From: Plasmopara viticola
Lineage: Eukaryota; Oomycota; Peronosporomycetes; Peronosporales; Peronosporaceae
NCBI GenBank assembly: GCA_001695595.3
Contig: MBPM02000165.1
Coordinates: forward strand, 1-64,000
DNA length: 64,000 bases
Direction: 5' to 3'
Shown: positions 63,991 through 64,000 of the stretch, in pieces
Numbering within the stretch: the first letter of the stretch is position 1
How the letters are laid out: the number at the start of each line of letters is the position of its first letter
The notes under the pieces: model-generated
The model's database searches: none
Seen by the model: the letters and a program-made list of their open reading frames with translations, nothing else
Told to the model about the DNA's origin: nothing
Program-made: the position numbers and the translations under genes

Positions 63991-64000
63991 GTCCCCGTGG
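63991..64000 (+). tRNA. tRNA-Arg (ACG), unit 153, cut by the window edge
   Basis: First ten bases (gtccccgtgg) of the next gene, 377 nt after unit 152, with a normal leader. Confidence 0.85.

Larger units (their letters stand above)
24289..64000 (+). repeat. Right arm of the tRNA-Arg(ACG) tandem array
   Basis: Continuation of the same array after the LINE: 104 full-length tRNA genes, two internal deletion copies and one copy cut by the window edge, at 371-378 nt spacing. Almost all spacers are type B. Differences between units sit mainly in two places: a T-rich tract about 65-75 bp before the next tRNA and the last 25 bp before the tRNA. Units around 38-53 kb are nearly identical to one another, while units at 24-37 kb and beyond 58 kb carry more private changes. 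The array continues past 64000. Confidence 0.97.

Noticed and set aside
1..64000. tRNA-derived SINE copies
   Set aside because: Units are strictly head to tail at a fixed period, lack A- or T-rich tails at their ends and have no target-site duplications per copy, so they are a tandem gene array.
1..64000. CRISPR array or bacterial origin
   Set aside because: Repeat unit is 375 bp with no unique spacers, and the RT/EEP LINE and CCA-less tRNA genes are eukaryotic.

Overview
The window is a tandem array of one gene. A unit of about 375 bp carrying a tRNA-Arg gene (anticodon ACG) repeats head to tail on the plus strand from the first base to the last. I count 149 full-length or near-full-length tRNA copies, three truncated copies (16907, 25786, 34751) and one copy cut by the right window edge (63991). 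The array runs off both ends of the window, so its true size is larger. Each unit is a 73-nt tRNA with internal A and B boxes, a T4 Pol III terminator a few bases downstream, and about 300 bp of spacer.

Layout: 1-16920 is the left arm. Units 1-11 have one spacer type (A), units 12-43 are patchwork between A and a second type (B), and from unit 44 the spacers are B. At 16921-24288 a full-length non-LTR retrotransposon (LINE) lies on the minus strand, with ORF1 and an intact endonuclease/reverse-transcriptase ORF2. It is flanked by a 15-bp target-site duplication that covers the 5' end of a tRNA gene, so the insertion left a 14-nt stub on the left and a complete tRNA on the right. 24289-64000 is the right arm: heterogeneous B units at 24-37 kb, a very uniform core at about 38-53 kb, and more diverged units again towards 64 kb.

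Organism: eukaryotic nuclear DNA (Pol III type tRNA genes without encoded CCA, L1-like LINE with EEP endonuclease and RVT). From memory of the family, the ORF2 protein looks most like oomycete (Phytophthora-type) LINE proteins. This is an inference that needs a database search. There is no other protein gene: every other open frame is a translated tRNA/spacer frame or a shadow of the LINE ORFs.

The most notable points are the size of the single-isoacceptor array, sequence oddities shared by every copy (C4-A69 acceptor mismatch, U73 discriminator, A37), the LINE insertion that regenerates its tRNA target, and the pattern of homogenised and mosaic zones.
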